DNA from: Bryoerythrophyllum caledonicum
Taxonomy: Eukaryota > Streptophyta > Bryopsida > Pottiales > Pottiaceae
Assembly (NCBI GenBank): GCA_963971425.1
Contig: OZ020516.1
Location: 16,108,593 to 16,172,592 of the forward strand
Direction: 5' to 3'
DNA: 64,000 nucleotides
The position numbers and the translations under genes are program-made. The notes beneath the pieces are model-generated. The model searched no databases and was not told where the DNA came from. It worked only from the letters and a program-made list of their open reading frames with translations. Below, one piece after another: positions 33,166 to 44,639 of this stretch. Position 1 is the first letter of the stretch. Every line of letters starts with the position of its first letter.

Positions 33166-33684
33166 CTCTCCCTCCTCTCCCCCCCCCCCCCCCTGTCACC
33201 GCATCCTATCCCCTTCCGCCTCCACCGCCCCTCCTTCGCCCTCCATAACCCCCCGAGAATCCAAAAACACACCACCGTCACCTTCCCCCACAACCCGAAC
33301 CCCGCCAGGTCCTCTCGCCCGTCACCATCGCCGTCGACGGATCCGGCGCGAGTACACGAACGCCACTTCCCTCGACCCAAACACGGACGCGGGGGCGGTG
33401 ATTTGGTGCGCACTCTGCATGGGCTTGGACGCGTCCAGCGCCGCGGACGTAAGCTGCTGCCGCGAGCCCACTTGCTGGCGAGTGCTGGGGCCCCACTTCA
33501 TTCTTCTTCTCTCTCTACACGCTTCTACTCTCTCTACACGCTTCTTCTCTCTCTACACGCTTCTTCTCTCTCTACAGCCCCTCTCCTTTTGATTACTTTT
33601 TTCTGCGGAAAACGGGGGAGCAAGATTCTGTGCAAGCTACGGGTATGGGCTTCCGTTTGCGATTCCTAAACTGGCTCATTTTAG
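33166..33684 (-). promoter_or_regulatory. Leader and promoter of the histidine kinase gene
   Basis: GC-rich, with a poly-C run at 33,179-33,193 and four tandem copies of a 20-bp unit (TTCTTCTCTCTCTACACGC) at about 33,501-33,575, giving GA-rich repeats on the gene strand. The open frames here are low-complexity (Pro/Arg or Gly/Arg rich) and are not genes. Confidence 0.6.
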
Positions 33685-33686
33685 TA

Positions 33687-33990
33687 AGGCCCCCTACAAC
33701 CGACAAGTTAAGGAAAGTGCGTATATGGAGAGAGGAGATGATTATGCTATTATTTTTCCGTGATAGCCGATGGAATTACAATTCCAACCCAAGTGATTTC
33801 ATATTTTTCCAATGAGGGCTGAATTAGTTATGAATTTTCAAATTGTGCAGCCATGTTTAGTGGGTGGCTAGCAGTAGGTACCCCCCATAACCTACAAAAA
33901 CCCATAGCCAATGCAAGATTGATTGGTTTTTGTTGGCTAGCAGTAGGTACCCCCCATAACCAACAAAAACCCAGAGCCAATACACTGCTA
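33687..33990 (-). mobile_element. Truncated copy of the AGGTAAGCCCC MITE, inverted relative to 50,694-51,046
   Basis: About 33,687-33,905 matches the reverse complement of 50,800-51,046 (shared CATGTTTAGTGGGTGG, GGAGAGAGGAGAT, ACAATTCCAACCCA). Only one end (AGGCCCCCTA after TA) is preserved. A 47-bp block (starting GGCTAGCAGTAGGTACCCCC) is repeated directly at 33,866 and 33,935. Confidence 0.75.
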
Positions 33991-34339
33991 ACATTTGGAA
34001 AAATTTATGAAATTCAGCAAGAATGCTAATAAGTATTTAGCTACCTTTTGTGATGATATCTATGGGTAAGACATAAGTGTAGCATGGTATCATGTAGGTG
34101 TATGAGGGATATTGGAGGATATGGCTTAGGTATCTCTAGTGCACTATGTGCTTAAGAACTTCAAAGTGAAGGTTATAGCATTTTGTGAAACTAATTTTCA
34201 GAAACTGAGTGTGGGATCGTTGGATTCGGGTCTTTGTCCCCTCGATCAACGATTTCTCTTTTTCACCAAAACCACCCCAAATCTAAGACATTGCAAGACT
34301 GATTGACATGATTTTTTACTATTTTAAAGTGTAGGATCT
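33991..34339. other. AT-rich spacer
   Basis: Nothing coding and no structured repeat recognised. Confidence 0.4.
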
Positions 34340-34640
34340 TGAAGAAGAAGAAGAACTTTGGTTCCGATGGGGATCGAAGTGAATATTGTATTTGTTCATT
34401 CTCTTCACTAAGCCTATGGCCACGGGACATAGATTAGTGTACGAGAACTACTTCCTCCTTTCGAGGGTAAACACTTTTCTACGTTAAGTGCCTTAAAGAC
34501 AACTGTCATGTCATCTCCCCCAAGGGCTTTTTGGGTACCCATACAACGAGGTCTTAAGACCCCCCACCATACTTGGGTCCCCTATGGTGGTAGGCACCAT
34601 GCCGGCGTAGGGACTTGCTACACATTGTATATATTTTATG
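34340..34640 (-). mobile_element. SINE relic (copy 2) in reverse orientation
   Basis: Reverse complement shares with the full SINE at 39,349-39,706 the order: TGGTGCCTACCACCAT, GGTCTTAAGACCTCGT-like block, GCCCTTGGGGGAGATGACATG, ACACTTTTC, GGGACATAG, GAGAATGAACAAA and a (CTT)n tail (GAA on the plus strand at 34,340-34,355). The tRNA-like head is replaced or diverged; no target duplication found. Confidence 0.7.
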
Positions 34641-36708
34641 GATTTATGTTCTATGTTGTGTTGGTTATTGCACACCAATAATCACAAGTAATGGAGGGGT
34701 TTACAATAGGAGAAATGGACTTGCAATGACTAGGGGTGTAGAAAGTAACCAATTAAATTCGAAAGTGATTTAATTTTTTTAATATAAAATAATTTGTTGG
34801 ATCTAGGATCTGACCACTGGATACTAGTTATGTTATTAAGCCTTCTTCTAAAAGGAGATTTTTTTTTAAAAGACGTAAAATCCTTGAACACTACGCTTAT
34901 TAAAGTTAAAACAATGAGGGTTGCCGAGAACTTTCTTATACTCTAAAAAGTGCACTATTCAACTTTACAATAATGCTATTATGGTTCTACAGCAGTATTA
35001 TTCAGCTTTGTAGTAGCCTACCTGCCATGCCCGCTCTCCCCATTTGAAATTCAAAACCCTGTAACATTTTCTTCAAATGTCACATGTAGAACCAAATTGC
35101 ACTCCCACAAAGGTTTTGACAATACCCATCAACAATTAAAATTTCAAAAGAGGAATGATATAAAAAAAAAGTAGTAGAGAGTTTGATACCTTTTTAGCTT
35201 TTTTGATACCTTACCCAACAATGTGTGATAATATTTGACTTGTGCAAGAATGGAATCATTAACACTTCTAACCTCTAAGACAAACCACTTTTTCAGGAGA
35301 GTTTTTGGTGAAGACTCTACAGAAAAGCCGAACATTCTCGCTACTTTATAGTCTCAAAGAACATTCCATGGCCTTGTACAAGCAGATGTACAAGAGTAAC
35401 TTGAGTACCCTATCCAAGTCATGTGGTGATGTTGTTCTTATGAGGTTGTGGCATGTGGGAGTACGGTTCTTCTCATGAAAAATGGTGTCCTCGTGTACTT
35501 CCCACGGAACTCTCTCTCGCGTGGTTGCAAGGAAGAAACATATACTTCAACAGAGTCACAAATGTCTAAGGCATCATGAACTCTACTTCTTTCTTCCCAG
35601 GTGGAGGTAGAACTACTTTTAACTTTAGTTTTTAGACCACCGAGCTTTTCCATACTTCAAGAGAATTCTAGTTGGTATCCCACTAACTTTTTCCATAGAC
35701 ATAATGGCTTTTAAGAGTCAACAAGTCATTGTATGAACCCTTTAGTGACCATGCAACCACAATCCGGGCTTTGCATGTGTTTCATTTCAAATTCCATGAA
35801 GTTCAACCGAAACTGAAATTGGTGTCAGCTACCCGAAATCACTAAAACCCCACCTTGGCACTTTCGGTATTTTTAACCATAGGATCTTAACGTTTGGTAC
35901 AACAAGAAGACATTCAAAACATTTGGTAAACTTTGACCTGGTGGATTGTAACATACATACATTTGGAGGGCGCTATACAATTATCTTCTTTCCTCTTTCA
36001 AATCCAATACAACAATTCATTCACTCTGAATAGCTATTAAATTTGGAGGAACTTGATTGATTTATCCTTATCAAGAATGACATAGCTTTGTCATCTTTAA
36101 AATAGTTCTAGGTGCTTCAGAGAAAGAAGTAGGGGTCATATTGTACCATGATTCTGAAATGCCTTTGTTCCCTTCAAGCTAATTATCATTCAAGGTTAAT
36201 GGTGATAATTAAAAACAAGAAAAGAGGTCAAAACCCATGGTACTGTATCTTCACATTACAAATACCTCAAGAGGAGTAGAAAAATCATGAGAATGGAAAA
36301 AAATATCTAAAGAATGAAATTCAAAGCATCACGATTTTTGAATGATGGTGTACTCTTCCACCTGTCAAAGTAAGTTTCAAATCCCATGGAAGAAATAGAC
36401 TCAATTTGGAATCATTTGAGAATCCAATAACTTTATCAAGAAAATGCTCAAGTCTGACCATCCAAAACTTGGTTGGGAGTGTGCCATGTGTCAAAATTTG
36501 TACTTTTGGGTACAAAAACAGATGTGTTTGCACCGTCCAAACATGAGCCCATGATCATTGGCTAAAACCACTTCTAAAGCTTCATCCGCACATAGTAAAC
36601 CTCACAAAAGTCTAAAATCTACCTTTTTAAACCTTGAACCACTAAAGGACCGTGAGATTCTATCCCCCACACTCACTGAAAACTGCCAGGTTCAATGCAT
36701 TACGCTAA
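34641..36708. other. AT-rich stretch with no gene recognised
   Basis: Old repeat-derived sequence. Fragments resemble parts of the TTAA-flanked elements (CCCATTTGAAATTCAAAACCC near 35,040; CCTTACCCAACAATGTGTGA near 35,210). No intact open frame longer than about 70 codons and no RNA gene seen. Confidence 0.5.
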
Positions 36709-36712
36709 TTAA

Positions 36713-37656
36713 CCCCTAAGGTACCAAGGCAGTTTTACACCAAAAACACTTCAAAATTAATGGATTCTAGTGCAATGAACAAAGAAGGTAACAAAAAAGA
36801 TTATTTTTAGTTCTGACCGTAGGATCTCAATAAAGGCTTATTAAGTAATACATGTTAAAACTTTCATAAACTTTGACCGCACGGATTGAAAGATTATAGT
36901 GTTTGAAGTCAAGCAAATGGTTCATTTTCTTCCCTGCGTTTAGTGGATCAGCAGACTTTGACTTCAGTTGGTGTCAAAAAATTTCACTACACAAGGTCTA
37001 AATCTATTACCATCTTGTTAAGCATGATGTTAGCTCCTTACACACCAATTTTTAGAGGTAGAGACACGGTGTAGTATATTCAAAACAAGTGTGCAAGGAG
37101 TGGAGGCCCGAAATTTGTTAATTCACACTTTAATTTTTTTGAACTTAATATGTTTTTGATTGATAATCCGAATGGTTAATATGAAGGTTTACATTACATA
37201 TTGTTGTGGAAAAAATAAAAAGTGAAAAATATGAAGATCTCTAGGTTTTATGTGGAAAAGAAGAAATTTTTTTGGTACCTTACCCGACAATGAGTGACAA
37301 TGTGTGAAAATGTTTGACTTGGGTTGGTATGCTATTTTTCACTAAAGACAAGACCTTTTTTTTGACAACATGAAGGGAAATAATATTACTTGCGAGTACT
37401 GAGAATCTCACTTTCAATAGAGTGTCCTATCAAAAGTTTTTGGAGGTGCCCGAGGTGCCCGCCCTCCCCATTTGAAATGAAAAACCCTATAACTTTTTCA
37501 TCAAATGTCCAATTTAGGAAAAAATTGTTTTTCCACTAAGGTCTTGGTAATGCCCTTCTATGGTAAGAATTTCAAAGATGAATGTTTGAAATTGACAGCA
37601 TAGGAACCTGACCGAATTTTCAAAAAGCCCGTTTTGGACACTTGGTCCTTTAAGGG
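36713..37656 (-). mobile_element. piggyBac-like non-autonomous element, copy A
   Basis: Flanked by TTAA at 36,709-36,712 and 37,657-37,660. Ends CCCCTAAGGTACCAAG and, reversed, CCCTTAAAGGACCAAG. Its body is the reverse complement of copies B and C (shared TTGACTTCAGTTGGTGTC, CCCATTTGAAAT, GGTACCTTACCCGACAAT). 944 bp, no coding capacity. Confidence 0.75.
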
Positions 37657-37660
37657 TTAA

Positions 37661-39333
37661 CACGGTTTTTACACATCTAACCATAGGATCTCGTACTAGG
37701 ATTGTCCAAATCTGTGTGGTAAAAAAATTGTTCACTTTGACCACACATATTGAAAGTTAACAGCCTTTGAAGTGAGACATTCACTCTTCTTGAGGTCATA
37801 CTAAAGTTTGACTATGGCAAATTTTTGCACTACGAGCTATGATTTTCTAATTTTAACTTTAAAATGATCATGTTAGGCATAGGTGCACCAAATTTTAGAA
37901 GTAGAAGAGGGGTGTAAGATGTCCTTAAAAATCCTGCAATGCAACTATGTGCTGAGAATTAACAATACACTTCAAGTTTTGCATACATCATATCCTTCTC
38001 ATGTTTTTGAAATTTGAAAATCCATACGGCAGATGCAACAATTTCCATTCTTTTTCCAAGAGAAATTTTTCTTTTTTAAACATGGGCAAAAATCAAATTT
38101 CTATTGAATTTAGAATTAATTAAAGATTTGCTACACTATTTATTATATGTCACACTAAACTACTGCACTATTTGTATATGTTATCGGAAAAAAATTGGAA
38201 TTTTAGAACCGTAAGTTGGACTTCTACAAAAATGATGTCTTTGGGAAGCTAATAGGAAGTTGCCCATTCAATAAAAAAAACCATGCCTAAATTTGAGTTG
38301 TTGGAACCTTATTCAAACTCATAATGTCCCTAGAGGGAACATTGGGTCTTTAGGGGGTAAGGACAACAGAATGAACACGCCCGGGAGATGACATGAATGG
38401 GTACATTTCAACGCAATTTGTCACCACATCATCTACATAGTGGATACATTTGGATTGGTCACTACAAACATCAGTGTAGTTCGTCAGTCAAACTCCAACG
38501 CACATTCTCACTGCGTTTGTTGGAAGCGCAAGGATTCAAGGAACTTAAATTGGAGTGCGGATCAAATTTAGATGAATTGTCGGTCCACGAATTCGCTAAA
38601 TTACTCCAAAAATGACCGCCTATGGGCCTCTTGTCCTTGAAGGGTTAACTAGAGCTGTAGAATACAAACCTTTGAATCCACCTTACTCATACCTCAAGCT
38701 TACATTGCTTATATATGATGGTAGCAATAAAGTTTTATGGACAATTTGTCTTTGAAGTTGGTGTGAACACAAAGATTTGTAGCACCATGCAGCGCAAATT
38801 TCAATAGGTTTGGACCTTCTAGTGCCAATGGGCATAACTTTAGTATGCCCATTAGAAAGATGGTATGAGGTGTTTTTTGACTATGCCAAATAAAGGCAAT
38901 TATTACCACAGTTTGGTATATTCATTGCTCATCTCATACCTTTTTTTAAATAGTGCAAAACACCAAGTTTGACCATATTTAATCCTTGAAGGACAGTTTG
39001 CCTTCTAAATAAAATTTTCCATTTTGGGCGGGTTCCTACAATATCAATTTTGATCATAAAATTTTGAAACTTTTCAATAAGATGCACCACAATAGTAGCT
39101 TCCCAAGAATTTTTTCCTACACACATCTCTAGAGAAAACCTTATGCTATTCTAAGTGTATGTTGCTCAACGTAAGCACTCTAATAGAATTTCAAAAATAT
39201 TACCTCAATATTAGAAGATTAAATTGTTTGAAGTAAAATACAAGGATTCTTCCCTAAATAATGAAGATCAACAAACTTTGACTTCACCGGTCTTAATTTT
39301 TTACATTTAACAGGTTCATGCTTTTTATTATTG
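37661..39333. other. Repeat-derived AT-rich stretch with an empty site for the SINE at 57,683
   Basis: About 37,860-38,140 is paralogous, in reverse orientation, to 57,480-57,672 plus 58,081-58,200. At 37,937-37,950 the sequence (ATCCTGCAATGCAACTATG) is uninterrupted where the other copy has a SINE. A TTAA end (GAAGGGTTAACT, 38,641) is unpaired. No gene seen. Confidence 0.6.
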
Positions 39334-39348
39334 TTATGCTTTGAATAA
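39334..39348 (+). repeat. 15-bp target-site duplication of SINE, left
   Basis: TTATGCTTTGAATAA, identical to 39,707-39,721. Confidence 0.9.
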
Positions 39349-39706
39349 GGCACCACAACCTTGGTGTAGTGGTTTGAGTCATGGCACACCAATAACTTAA
39401 AGGTGGTTGTGAGTTCAAGTCCCCATGATGGTGTGGTGCCTACCACCATAGTCCACCCAATTATGGTCATGGATCTTAAGACCTCGTGGTATGGGTACCA
39501 AAAGAGCCCTTGGGGGGATGGAATGTTGGTTGTCTCTTAGGCACTTAGCGCAGAGAAGCACATAGTGTAGAAAAGTGTTTACCTTCGAAAGGGGGAAGTG
39601 GTTCTATCACACTACCCTATGTCCCGTGGTCATGGGCTTAGTGAAGAGAATGAACAAACACTATATTCACGCCGGTCCCCGAGGGGAACCGGAGTTCTTC
39701 TTCTTC
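39349..39706 (+). mobile_element. Full-length tRNA-like SINE with LINE-type (CTT)n tail
   Basis: 358 bp between 15-bp duplications. The 5' head has an A-box-like TTGGTGTAGTGGTTTGAG (39,361) and a B-box-like GAGTTCAAGTCCC (39,412), consistent with pol III transcription. The body continues with GTGGTGCCTACCACCAT, and the 3' end (GAATGAACAAACACTATATTC, then CGCCGGTCCCCGAGGGG, then CTT repeats) resembles the 3' tail of the LINE at 41,401-43,912, suggesting mobilisation by that LINE family. Confidence 0.82.
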
Positions 39707-39721
39707 TTATGCTTTGAATAA

Positions 39722-40264
39722 TATTTGTTCCTTGTACACCAAATTTTGTAGGTAAAGGAAGAGTGTAGACTTTTTAGTCAGTTAAAATCATCAAGACATT
39801 AAAATCACCAGGGTCTACTATTAGTAACTTGAGAGACATGTCCAACATTGAAGAAGAAAACAAAAAAAGGGGAGCATTTACATGTAGAATGATTTCAATA
39901 AGTTGAAACTTTCAAAACAATTTTTTATATCAAGGTTGGAACATGGAATTTTTTTATTTTTTTTGGCAGTTTCGATGTATTCAACCACATACTTAAAGTG
40001 TTTTACGTACAATTTCAAGAAACAACTAGTACACAAAATGTGTGATTATAAAATGACAACTACAAATTGAAGTGATAGATCATGCACCGGGGTACATTAG
40101 TGAGACATGGACAAAAGATTTGGCACTTAGTGGAAACATGGAGGACAAGAGAATTTCAAATAGGCTAAGGATAATGACAATGTGAATGGAGGTGGATGAC
40201 CTTGGTTAGAATGAAGATGACAAAGAAGAAAGGGCAAGGATAAGAGTATTTATTCTAAATATGT
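39722..40264. other. AT-rich spacer
   Basis: No gene, RNA or complete repeat recognised. Confidence 0.4.
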
Positions 40265-40739
40265 AATTTGCTTAGAGTAATGTGTATTGCTAGTATGGTA
40301 CACTTGAAATTGATGCTTAGTGTATCCACACTATATGATTTGGATGTGCTATTGTTATTTACTTTCGATGAAGAATTTTACCAAGAGGACGTCTGTCTAT
40401 ACTACTCAAAGAGGTGGGTCATTGTAGTCATAGTTGGTAAAAACATTTATCCAAAGTAAAAACGTGTAGCATTTATTAATCAATTAGTATGGTTACACTA
40501 CACATCATTTTTAGTGTACACTAAAATTGATATTCAATGTTAAGCACAATAAATGACTTGTAAATGCTATAATTTTTTACTTTTGATAAAGTTTTTTTAC
40601 GGAGAGCATAATTATTTATACTATTTAAAGAGGAAAATCATTGTAAGCATAATTGGTGAAAATCTTCATCAAAACTTATAGCATTTACAAGTCATTTACT
40701 GTGTTGAACACTAAATATCAACTATAGTGTAGTGGTTAC
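40265..40739. mobile_element. Two adjacent foldback elements
   Basis: A diverged hairpin at about 40,265-40,490, followed by a clearer one at 40,493-40,739 whose arms both read (inward) TTGATATT ... AATGACTTGTAAATGC. They belong with the copy at 44,401-44,620. No coding capacity. Confidence 0.65.
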
Positions 40740-41390
40740 AACCACACTCGTTAACCCCTAAATTTCCAAGAGTCCCCTTGGGAGACTCTAGAAGGTTTGG
40801 GCAGGTTTTTGTGGTGTCAATTTACAACATTTTTCTTTGAATTTCTTTACTGAAGATGGACACTACTAAAAGCTTTGTGTGAGTTCAATTTTTCTTAAAT
40901 CCAAAATTTAATGAAAAAGTTATAGGGTTTTGAAGTTCAAATGGGGAGAGCGAGCACGTTGGGCACCTCTAGAAACTTTTGCTAGGACACTCTATTGAAT
41001 GTGAGATTTTCAATACTAGAGAATAATATTATCTCCTTACATACTATCAGAAAAATTATTGTCTTTAGTGAAAAATAGCATATTAACTCAAGTCAAACAT
41101 TTTCACACATTATTGGGCATGGTACCAAAAAAAACTTCTTCTTTTCCACATTAAACTTAGAGATCTTCTTACTTTTCACTTTTTTATTTTTTCCACAACA
41201 TCATGTCTTGTGAACCTTTGCATCAATTGTTCGGATTATCAATCTAAAACATATTAAGTTCACAAAAAAAAATAACGTGAATTGACAATTATTGAACCTA
41301 CACAGCTTGCACAATTTTTTTTGAATATGCAACACCCCTCCTCTACCTCTAAAAATCGGTGTACAAGGAACTAGTATTGTCCTTAACATG

Positions 41391-41400
41391 ATGGAAATTA
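41391..41400 (+). repeat. Target-site duplication of the LINE, left
   Basis: ATGGAAATTA, repeated at 43,913-43,922. The sister element at about 48,868-48,890 is uninterrupted here. Confidence 0.8.
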
Positions 41401-41560
41401 ACTACAAACCCCCATTAACATTGAACCAATACCCCAAACATTTGAAACCGAAATTGTCTAGCTATACCAAAGATATAAATACCGAATACCCAAAAATGAC
41501 CCCCTCAAAAATGCGCACTACGCACTACCCGATCCTATCTTAAACTATCTTATTACATCT

Positions 41561-42094
41561 TTGAATATCACACATTCATACTTCTCATCCCCCGTTACAT
41601 GCTCCACAAAAATCTCAAAATTCTACTCTCCATTCGAACATGATAAGATTTTTGGTTCTCTTGGTAAAGTTTTTGATTATAAGTGGAGTGGAATAGGCCT
41701 TGCACACCCTCACAATGAAGAAGAAACACAACAAGCAACACATTGGGCACGCCTAGCGGCAAACAATGATCCCAACCACAACATCACCATTATTATTACC
41801 CCCGACACTCATTGGTACCACAACTCTAACCCATACTTTGGCCCATTCCCGGACTCTCACATCATAGTACTATTTGAAGCGGACTCTGTAACTTACAAAG
41901 AACCCACTATACCACCACAAATACAAACACCTCACCTTGAACCAACAACCCTACGTATCCTATGTATACATCACCAAACTCGAGAGATAGGTACTCTAGA
42001 AAACCTCACTCATCTCACCTTGATAGAAAAAAATCTAAAAATTAACAAAGTATACACCGCAATGCCCCTCCCACACCTATTTCAATCCGTGTAA
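41561..42094 (+). pseudogene. LINE polyprotein segment upstream of RNase H
   Basis: 177-residue open frame in the truncated LINE, one frame off from the RNase H frame. A single frameshift near 42,090-42,110 would join them. Contains HPHNEEETQQATHWARLAAN and HIIVLFEADSV. I do not recognise the domain; in Dualen elements this position lies between RT and RNase H. Confidence 0.6.
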
Positions 42095-42156
42095 ATCGTA
42101 ACAGAAAATGGTCTAAAACCCCCCAGACAAACATCTCCACACTAACAATTACCGAA

Positions 42157-43686
42157 TTGAGCCTCCCACTCCCCCACTATCAAATTAATACCGACCTTAA
42201 ATTTGACCCCAACTTTAGCTATTATACTGACGGTTCCTTTATAGAACCAACCGAAGTAAGCCCGGGACATTGGCACCAAGAAAAAGCCGGTTATGGGATA
42301 TACAATTCAACCAAACAAATAAAATTAGGCAAAAGACTACATGGACTCCAAAATATTCTAAGAGCCGAAATGATGGCTATACACAAAACCTTTAAGATAA
42401 TCACCACTCAATACCCTAACGAACCAGCTCACATTTTTACAGATTGCATAAATGTATTATATCTCCTTAATACACACATAAAACACCCCACCTTACACAA
42501 CAATCACCCGGACAAAACTATCCTTACATCTATGGTTGTAATGCTCCAAAATCGCACACAAATCACCACTCTCCACAAAGTCCAAGCTCATGCTAATATC
42601 GACGGCAATGAACAAGCCGACAAACTAGCAAAGGAAGGAAGAGAAAAAGCCCACAAGAATGCCAAACACCCATACGAATACACCCATGCCACCCCATACT
42701 ACTTCCATAGATATGAATGGCCCTCTATGGGCGAAACTCCCGATAAAGGCCCCATACGATTCTTGGACAAATACCTCAAAAAACATGATCTTGTAAACAA
42801 CCTGAAAAAACTTACAGAAAATTTCCCCAATATTGATAAATGGACCGGCAACCCAAATATTCACAACGCACGGTCCAACAATTTTTGGAAAAACTCCATA
42901 ATTACGGATCCACAAATCACATGCCTAATCAAATTTCGCACCGGACAACACATGGGAAATGCCCGCAAACAACTCTTCTTCGGAATAGAAAGATTCCCTA
43001 CAATAACATGTCCAATTTGCAACACCACGGACCCAGACACATGGCTACATGTCCTACTCAAGTGCCAAAACCCCCATATACACGCACTAATTGTCAAAAG
43101 ACACAACAAAGCCGTATGGGCTATCCGTAAACTACTTGTATCATCAACCAAATCCCGGTGCTTTGTTCTCATTAATGCCGGAACCTTTAATGACAACCCA
43201 CAAGAAAATACGGTCCCTCCTTGGCTATTACCATGCATATGTTGCACTCAAAGATGCCACTGTAATGCAAGATTCAAACCAGACTTACTATGTGTTAGAG
43301 GACTATCATACAAAGACCCCCCACCAAACCACATAGACCCTAGTCTCACTATTCAGTTTATTGAATTCACATACTGCAATGATAGATTCTCCCCGGACAC
43401 TATTGCAAACAAAACAAACAAATACCAACCACTACTTGACGATATTCAAGCACTTGGATGGAAAGTAGGCCCCCTCATTGTCATCACCGCGGGTGCTAGA
43501 GCCACCACCTTCTTTCCCTCAATGACAACCCTTGAAGAAACATTTAAAATCCCCATCACGTCAATCAAGACCACCTTTCCAAATATTAACACTATTGCTA
43601 TTCAACATGCTATGTCGATACTTCTGCATAAACGAAAACTTGAAAACAACCAACCACTTCCTGACCCCTCAAACCCCCCTCCATAG
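42157..43686 (+). pseudogene. LINE C-terminus: RNase H, CCHC/KRHN motif, PD-(D/E)XK endonuclease
   Basis: Open for about 509 codons (the frame extends slightly upstream; no ATG is expected in a truncated polyprotein). RNase H: YYTDGSF (Asp), RAEMMAIH (Glu), FTDCINVLYLL (Asp), GNEQADKLA (Asp), so the DEDD set is complete. Next comes CPICNTTDPDTWLHVLLKC with RHNKAV, the C-x2-C-x8-H-x4-C plus KRHN signature seen before the nuclease of R2-type LINEs. Then KPDLLCVRG (PD), IQFIEFTYCNDR (E-x-T/D position) and NKYQPLL (K-x-x-K-Y-like), matching a restriction-like endonuclease. RNase H together with this nuclease is the Dualen/RandI arrangement; R2-type LINEs normally lack RNase H. Confidence 0.85.
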
Positions 43687-44400
43687 ACTAACATTTGCAT
43701 TTTACCGTTCACGCCCTCCCTCTTCAGGAGAATTTAGAACCTATGGTCCCTTGCTCTTTGCTACTTGTTATTGGATACATAGTGTCTACCCTCGAAAGGG
43801 GGAAGTAGTTCCATACTACTAATCCATGCCCGGTGGACAGACTTAGTGGTGGAATGAACGGACATTTTATTCATGCTGGCCCCCTATGGGGACCGGCGTT
43901 CTTCTTCTTCTCATGGAAATTAATTTAGACCTTGTGTAGTGCAAAAATTTGACACCAAGTGAAGTCAAAGTCTGCAAATCTAGTAAACACAGGGAAGAAA
44001 ATGAGGCCTTTTCTCTACTTCAAACACTATAATCTTACAAGCTATGCGGTCAAAGTTTATGAAATTTTGTGAGTATGTTATTTAATAAATTTTAATTGAG
44101 ATCCCATGGTTCAAAATAAAAATAAATTTTCTACGTTTCTTCCTTACTCATCGCAATAAAACCAACAGTTTTGAAGTGTTTATGGTGTGAAATTGTCACA
44201 AAAATTTAGGGGTTAACTTACTCCAACTTGTGTGGTCATCACTCGTTCTGATTTCCACACTGTTTACTATTTACAGAGTGTTGACTATTTACAGTAATGT
44301 GCATGACTTGTAGAAAATGCGTTTCATATTCCATATAGAGATATTCCCTTTTAATGTGATTACATTTCGGAATATGTATTGGCATGGTTTATTTTCACGC

Positions 44401-44620
44401 TACACTAAAGATCACATTTAGTGTAATGCTCAGTAAATGACTTGGAAATGCAATAAGTTTTTACTTTAAGTGAATATTTTTACCAACTATGTTTAGAATG
44501 ATCCTCTTATTTGAATACTAAGGAGAGTTGTGCTCTTCGTAAAAATTGGCATCAAGAGTAAAAACTTATCGCATTTACAAGTCATTTACTGAGCATTACA
44601 CTAAATGTGATCTTTAGTGT
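44401..44620. mobile_element. Foldback MITE with 65-70-bp near-perfect arms
   Basis: Left arm TACACTAAAGATCACATTT ... CAGTAAATGACTTG ... ATAAGTTTTTACT and right arm its near-exact reverse complement, with a short loop of about 75 bp. Youngest-looking member of the foldback family at 40,265-40,739. Might give a hairpin RNA if transcribed. Confidence 0.78.
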
Positions 44621-44639
44621 AGTTTGATTTCCATACTAA

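Larger units (their letters stand above)
41401..43912 (+). mobile_element. 5'-truncated LINE, Dualen/RandI-like (RNase H plus restriction-like endonuclease)
   Basis: 2,512 bp between 10-bp duplications. It encodes only the C-terminal part of a LINE polyprotein (RNase H, then CCHC/KRHN, then PD-(D/E)XK) and ends in a 3' tail (CCTCGAAAGGGGGAAGTAG ... GAATGAACGGACATT ... GGGGACCGGCG) with short CTT repeats. Reverse transcriptase is missing through 5' truncation. Codon use is very AC-rich, unlike the host genes. Confidence 0.88.
40755..44212 (+). mobile_element. piggyBac-like non-autonomous element, copy B, interrupted by a LINE
   Basis: TTAA at 40,751-40,754 and 44,213-44,216; ends CCCCTAAATTTCC and, reversed, CCCCTAAATTTTTG. 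Without the nested LINE and its duplication it is about 936 bp, matching copies A (inverted) and C (48,219-49,308). No transposase. Confidence 0.75.

Noticed and set aside
32869-33669. Pro/Arg/His-rich open frame antisense to the histidine kinase start
   Set aside because: Produced by the GC-rich coding and leader sequence of the kinase gene; opposite strand has clear MASE1 coding sequence.
39349-39430. Functional tRNA gene
   Set aside because: Has A- and B-box-like blocks but no cloverleaf; it is the head of a SINE.
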